Assembly: GCF_003086295.3 (NCBI RefSeq)
Contig: NC_092054.1
Coordinates: 52,807,353 to 52,871,352, forward strand
Direction: 5' to 3'
Source of the DNA: Arachis hypogaea
Taxonomy: Eukaryota; Streptophyta; Magnoliopsida; Fabales; Fabaceae
Length of the DNA: 64,000 bases
The position numbers and the translations under genes are program-made. Positions 63,161 to 64,000 of this stretch are shown here, piece by piece (positions within the stretch are counted from its first letter, which is position 1; each line of letters opens with the position of its first letter). The notes under the pieces are model-generated. The model saw only the letters and a program-made list of their open reading frames with translations. It was not told the DNA's origin and did no database searches.

Positions 63161-64000
63161 TCAAAGATTCTCCAATGGCGGTATCTCGAGGCGAAGGGGG
63201 ACAGCGTCAACGGTCCCATCCGGCCGGTTCAGGATCTGAACATCAGGATCCGACTCAGGATGGCCGACCTCAACTGCAGGAGTTGGAGAAGTCGGGGCAA
63301 CAGAAGCTTTGGTGGATGGCACAGGAGGTGGATCTACATCTTCATCATCGTCATCCGGGGCAGGGACAATCTTACCATCCTCTACAATATTTTCCAAGCT
63401 AAAGAGAGTCAGGTCAAGCTCGGGTGCAAGAACTCGAACCTGAGCCTTCAAATTCTCATAGGCAACAGTCATACTACCCACGAGATGGCCCTGAAGCTCA
63501 GTATAATCAGCTCGAACAGAATCCAACCTCTCCTTGGCCTCCAGCAGCTTGCCATAAGTACGGACATACCTCTCCTTATGCTTCTGCGCCATCTCCTCAG
63601 CCAGAGTGGCAGAAGCCATAGCCGCAGTAGCCTGAGCCTTCTCATTCTCCAAGTCAAGCTCCAACTTTGCCACTTTGCCATCCAGCTCATCCTTCAACCC
63701 CTTGATCCTGTCAAATTCTGACTTGGCCTCTTCGATAAAGGCCTTTGTTACATGAAATGGGGTATCTTGAGCAGTTCGGAACAAGGCTGCACCGATGTGT
63801 GCCACCTTAACACTACTCCGGGTGATGAAATCCAGGTGGTGAAGAATGGACACGTCGTCCATTGGATGTCGGCCATAAGGGGCAATTTGGTTGTCAACAA
63901 ACCCCATAGCATCAAAGTCATGGGCATCAAGGTCAAAAGGTTCAACAGTCCTTTGTCTTTTTGGAAGAGGGCTGGCAATAGGAGAAGAGGTAGCAGCAGA
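63161..64000 (-). CDS. Antisense extra ORF of the plus-strand Tat element (3' part, runs off the window)
   Basis: The frame is open from the window edge to its stop at 63161, at least 279 codons. It reads SPLPKRQRTVEPFDLDAHDF, DDVSILHHLDFITRSSVKVA and EEAKSEFDRIKGLKDELDGK, then a long coiled coil, LAPELDLTLFSLENIVEDGK, an aspartate-rich run and SDPDVQILNRPDGTVDAVPL. It is the uninterrupted equivalent of the split ORF at 41154-42523/52716-53291. It lies on the strand opposite gag-pol. Function is unknown. Its start lies beyond 64000. Confidence 0.75.
   Translation of the reverse strand, partial: SAATSSPIASPLPKRQRTVEPFDLDAHDFDAMGFVDNQIAPYGRHPMDDVSILHHLDFITRSSVKVAHIGAALFRTAQDTPFHVTKAFIEEAKSEFDRIKGLKDELDGKVAKLELDLENEKAQATAAMASATLAEEMAQKHKERYVRTYGKLLEAKERLDSVRADYTELQGHLVGSMTVAYENLKAQVRVLAPELDLTLFSLENIVEDGKIVPAPDDDDEDVDPPPVPSTKASVAPTSPTPAVEVGHPESDPDVQILNRPDGTVDAVPLRLEIPPLENL

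Larger units (their letters stand above)
32801..64000 (+). mobile_element. Tat-lineage Ty3/gypsy retroelement, plus strand, 5' end complete, 3' end outside the window
   Basis: It inserted into the CACTA transposase (left flank GCATC). Order: 5' LTR, primer-binding site, gag, protease, RT, RNase H, second archaeal-type RNase H, integrase (to about 39562), a tandem array (62136-62730) and an antisense ORF (63161 to the edge). It is split by a small CACTA at 37009-38081 and by a minus-strand copy of the same family at 39581-61781 (target duplication GGATC at 39576-39580 and 61782-61786). The dual RNase H and the extra ORF mark the Tat group. Gag and pol carry many stops, so it is not active. Confidence 0.85.

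Overview
The window looks like plant nuclear DNA, most probably a legume and, from the character of its LTR families, a peanut relative (Arachis). That species call is inference from remembered repeat sequences. There is no bacterial organisation. I see no intact host gene and no rRNA, tRNA or CRISPR array. Almost everything is transposable element, captured gene fragment or integrated virus.

Region 1 (1-7800). The 3' ends of two Ty3/gypsy elements (LTRs at 93-2164 and about 3343-4790) are followed by a decayed CACTA transposase piece (4915-5345, minus) and AT-rich DNA with no recognisable gene.

Region 2 (7800-15243). This is a nearly full-length endogenous pararetrovirus (Caulimoviridae), about 7.4 kb and strongly AT-rich. 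Its order is coat protein, PR-RT-RNase H polyprotein, viroplasmin/transactivator, a 35S-like promoter with an as-1 element, movement protein, three tiny ORFs joined by stop/start overlaps, and a small ORF holding the tRNA-Met primer-binding site. Only the coat gene is broken, by two in-frame stops. The primer-binding site lies about 2 kb downstream of the promoter and past the movement gene, which recalls soymoviruses. The copy looks like a circle opened near the primer-binding site.

Region 3 (15868-32800). This is a run of CACTA-type or similar transposons that have picked up host gene pieces with their introns: a BEL1-like homeodomain gene, proteasome subunit RPN5 and an unknown exon (15868-20599); a receptor-like kinase and a DUF674 gene (about 20746-25130); and NOG1 and an AAA-ATPase (from 25131). 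The last element also carries its own broken transposase, split by a solo LTR (30154-32021).

Region 4 (32801-64000). This is a nested set of retroelements inside that transposase. A plus-strand Tat-lineage gypsy element (32801 to beyond the window) is interrupted in its RNase H by a small CACTA carrying an acyl-CoA-binding-protein exon (37009-38081). Just after pol it is interrupted by a second, minus-strand copy of the same Tat family (39581-61781). That second copy is interrupted by a 10.2-kb non-autonomous gag-protease element (42524-52715) and by a solo LTR (55501-57145). Every junction that can be checked has a clean target-site duplication. Both Tat copies carry an extra antisense ORF and a tandem array of about 115-120 bp monomers after pol, and both share two nonsense codons at identical sites.

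The points most worth following are the pararetrovirus, the cluster of captured exons with preserved splice sites, and the family-specific arrays of short palindromes upstream of the TATA box in the large gypsy LTR families.
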